Assembly (NCBI RefSeq): GCF_000018285.1
Contig: NC_009901.1
Coordinates: forward strand, 3,347,001 to 3,411,000
Length of the DNA: 64,000 nt
Direction: 5' to 3'
From: Shewanella pealeana ATCC 700345
GTDB lineage: Bacteria; Pseudomonadota; Gammaproteobacteria; Enterobacterales; Shewanellaceae
In this document: in pieces, positions 63,766-64,000 of the stretch
Numbering within the stretch: position 1 is the first letter of the stretch
Layout: each line of letters starts with the position of its first letter
Translations under genes and position numbers: made by a program
The notes under the pieces: generated by a model
What the model saw: the letters and a program-made list of their open reading frames with translations, nothing else
Told to the model about the DNA's origin: nothing
Database searches by the model: none

Positions 63766-64000
63766 TACCAATCAGTATAAAGATTTGATCGCTCAGCGAG
63801 AGTTTAGCGGTTCTGAGGCAAGGCAACGAGTGAAGAGCATAGTTGTTCTACGGTTAAGCTCGTTAACACAGCATCAGAACCGCTAAAACTCGCCATTCTG
63901 GAGCGTTTTTGGCTGCCTACTTCTGCGTTGAACGGCTTCACAAGGGAGCAACCATTCTTTCAGCTATTCGCCTTGAATTAGTTGCCAAAAAACGCTCTGA
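63764..64000. repeat. Palindromic intergenic element (cut by window end)
   Basis: Starts with AATACCAATCAGTATAA. A 20-base arm GCGAG-AGTTTAGCGGTTCTGA (63796-63816) is complementary to 63874-63893, and a second stem joins GAGCGTTTTTGGC (63901-63913) to GCCAAAAAACGCTC (63984-63997). No ORF. It looks like a non-autonomous MITE- or REP-type repeat that continues past the window. The short motif also occurs at 16194-16210, inverted at 21863-21875, and as a variant at 27516-27532. Confidence 0.7.

Noticed and set aside
1..64000. tRNA, rRNA or known riboswitch
   Set aside because: I saw no cloverleaf, rRNA segment or recognisable riboswitch consensus in the intergenic regions by eye; a covariance-model search was not possible.

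Overview
The window reads as a chromosomal segment of a marine gammaproteobacterium, almost certainly Shewanella. Pointers are a multihaem c-type cytochrome lipoprotein, the enlarged PstC/PstA permeases, a secreted Vibrio-type collagenase and GH16 glucanase, a copA/cueR pair, menA, and a branched-chain amino acid degradation operon lying directly behind metA, an order I recall from Shewanella genomes. Genus is inferred from gene content and order; no 16S or marker search was possible. I see no prophage, CRISPR array, complete insertion sequence, tRNA or rRNA.

Layout. 1-3438: a truncated lipoprotein gene, a DUF1289 protein, the HNH nuclease YajD, an array of eight 51-bp tandem repeats, and a BCCT osmolyte carrier. 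3439-9863: the phosphate operon pstC-pstA-pstB-phoU (minus strand, no pstS) behind a three-repeat Pho box. 9864-15181: an ACT regulator, a diguanylate cyclase, a LysR regulator diverging from an orphan lipoprotein, and an orphan secreted DUF11-like protein with a Cys-Pro-Asp-Cys tail. 15182-21101: a GH16 hydrolase, a DUF2797 zinc protein, a DUF4136-like lipoprotein, and an M9 collagenase with thrombospondin type 3 and PPC domains. 21886-28488: LysE exporter, DUF1415, RNase H with a viroplasmin-like N-terminus, LETM1-like protein, M17 aminopeptidase, porin, Rof-like antiterminator, DUF2059 protein. 28598-33564: NupC transporter with a CRP-type palindrome far upstream, a stand-alone RodA, a UspE-like protein, a VOC protein.

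34009-46283: a serine-recombinase-like protein with a degraded active site coupled to an MFS exporter; an AraC regulator behind an octahaem cytochrome lipoprotein; YbiT (ABC-F); copA/cueR around a MerR-type promoter with a 19-bp spacer; an S9 peptidase homologue that has lost its catalytic Ser and His; a small membrane protein. 46411-54864: a seven-gene valine/isoleucine degradation operon (thiolase, mmsA, acyl-CoA dehydrogenase, enoyl-CoA hydratase, HIBYL-CoA hydrolase, mmsB, SDR) with a LiuR-like operator upstream and a tandem duplication of its last gene's 3' end. 54996-64000: metA with its Shine-Dalgarno inside a GC-rich hairpin, two YbaY-type lipoproteins, SDRs (one lacking the catalytic Tyr), ompW behind a perfect FNR/EtrA box, a minimal kinase-like protein, a DUF925 nucleotidyltransferase, tesB, menA, and the start of a palindromic intergenic repeat element.

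Most of the window is ordinary core genome. The items most worth a second look are the 51-bp array, the metA hairpin, the S9 pseudopeptidase, the degenerate recombinase-MFS pair, the octahaem cytochrome, and the kinase-like protein. I found no obvious new defence or mobile system and do not claim one.
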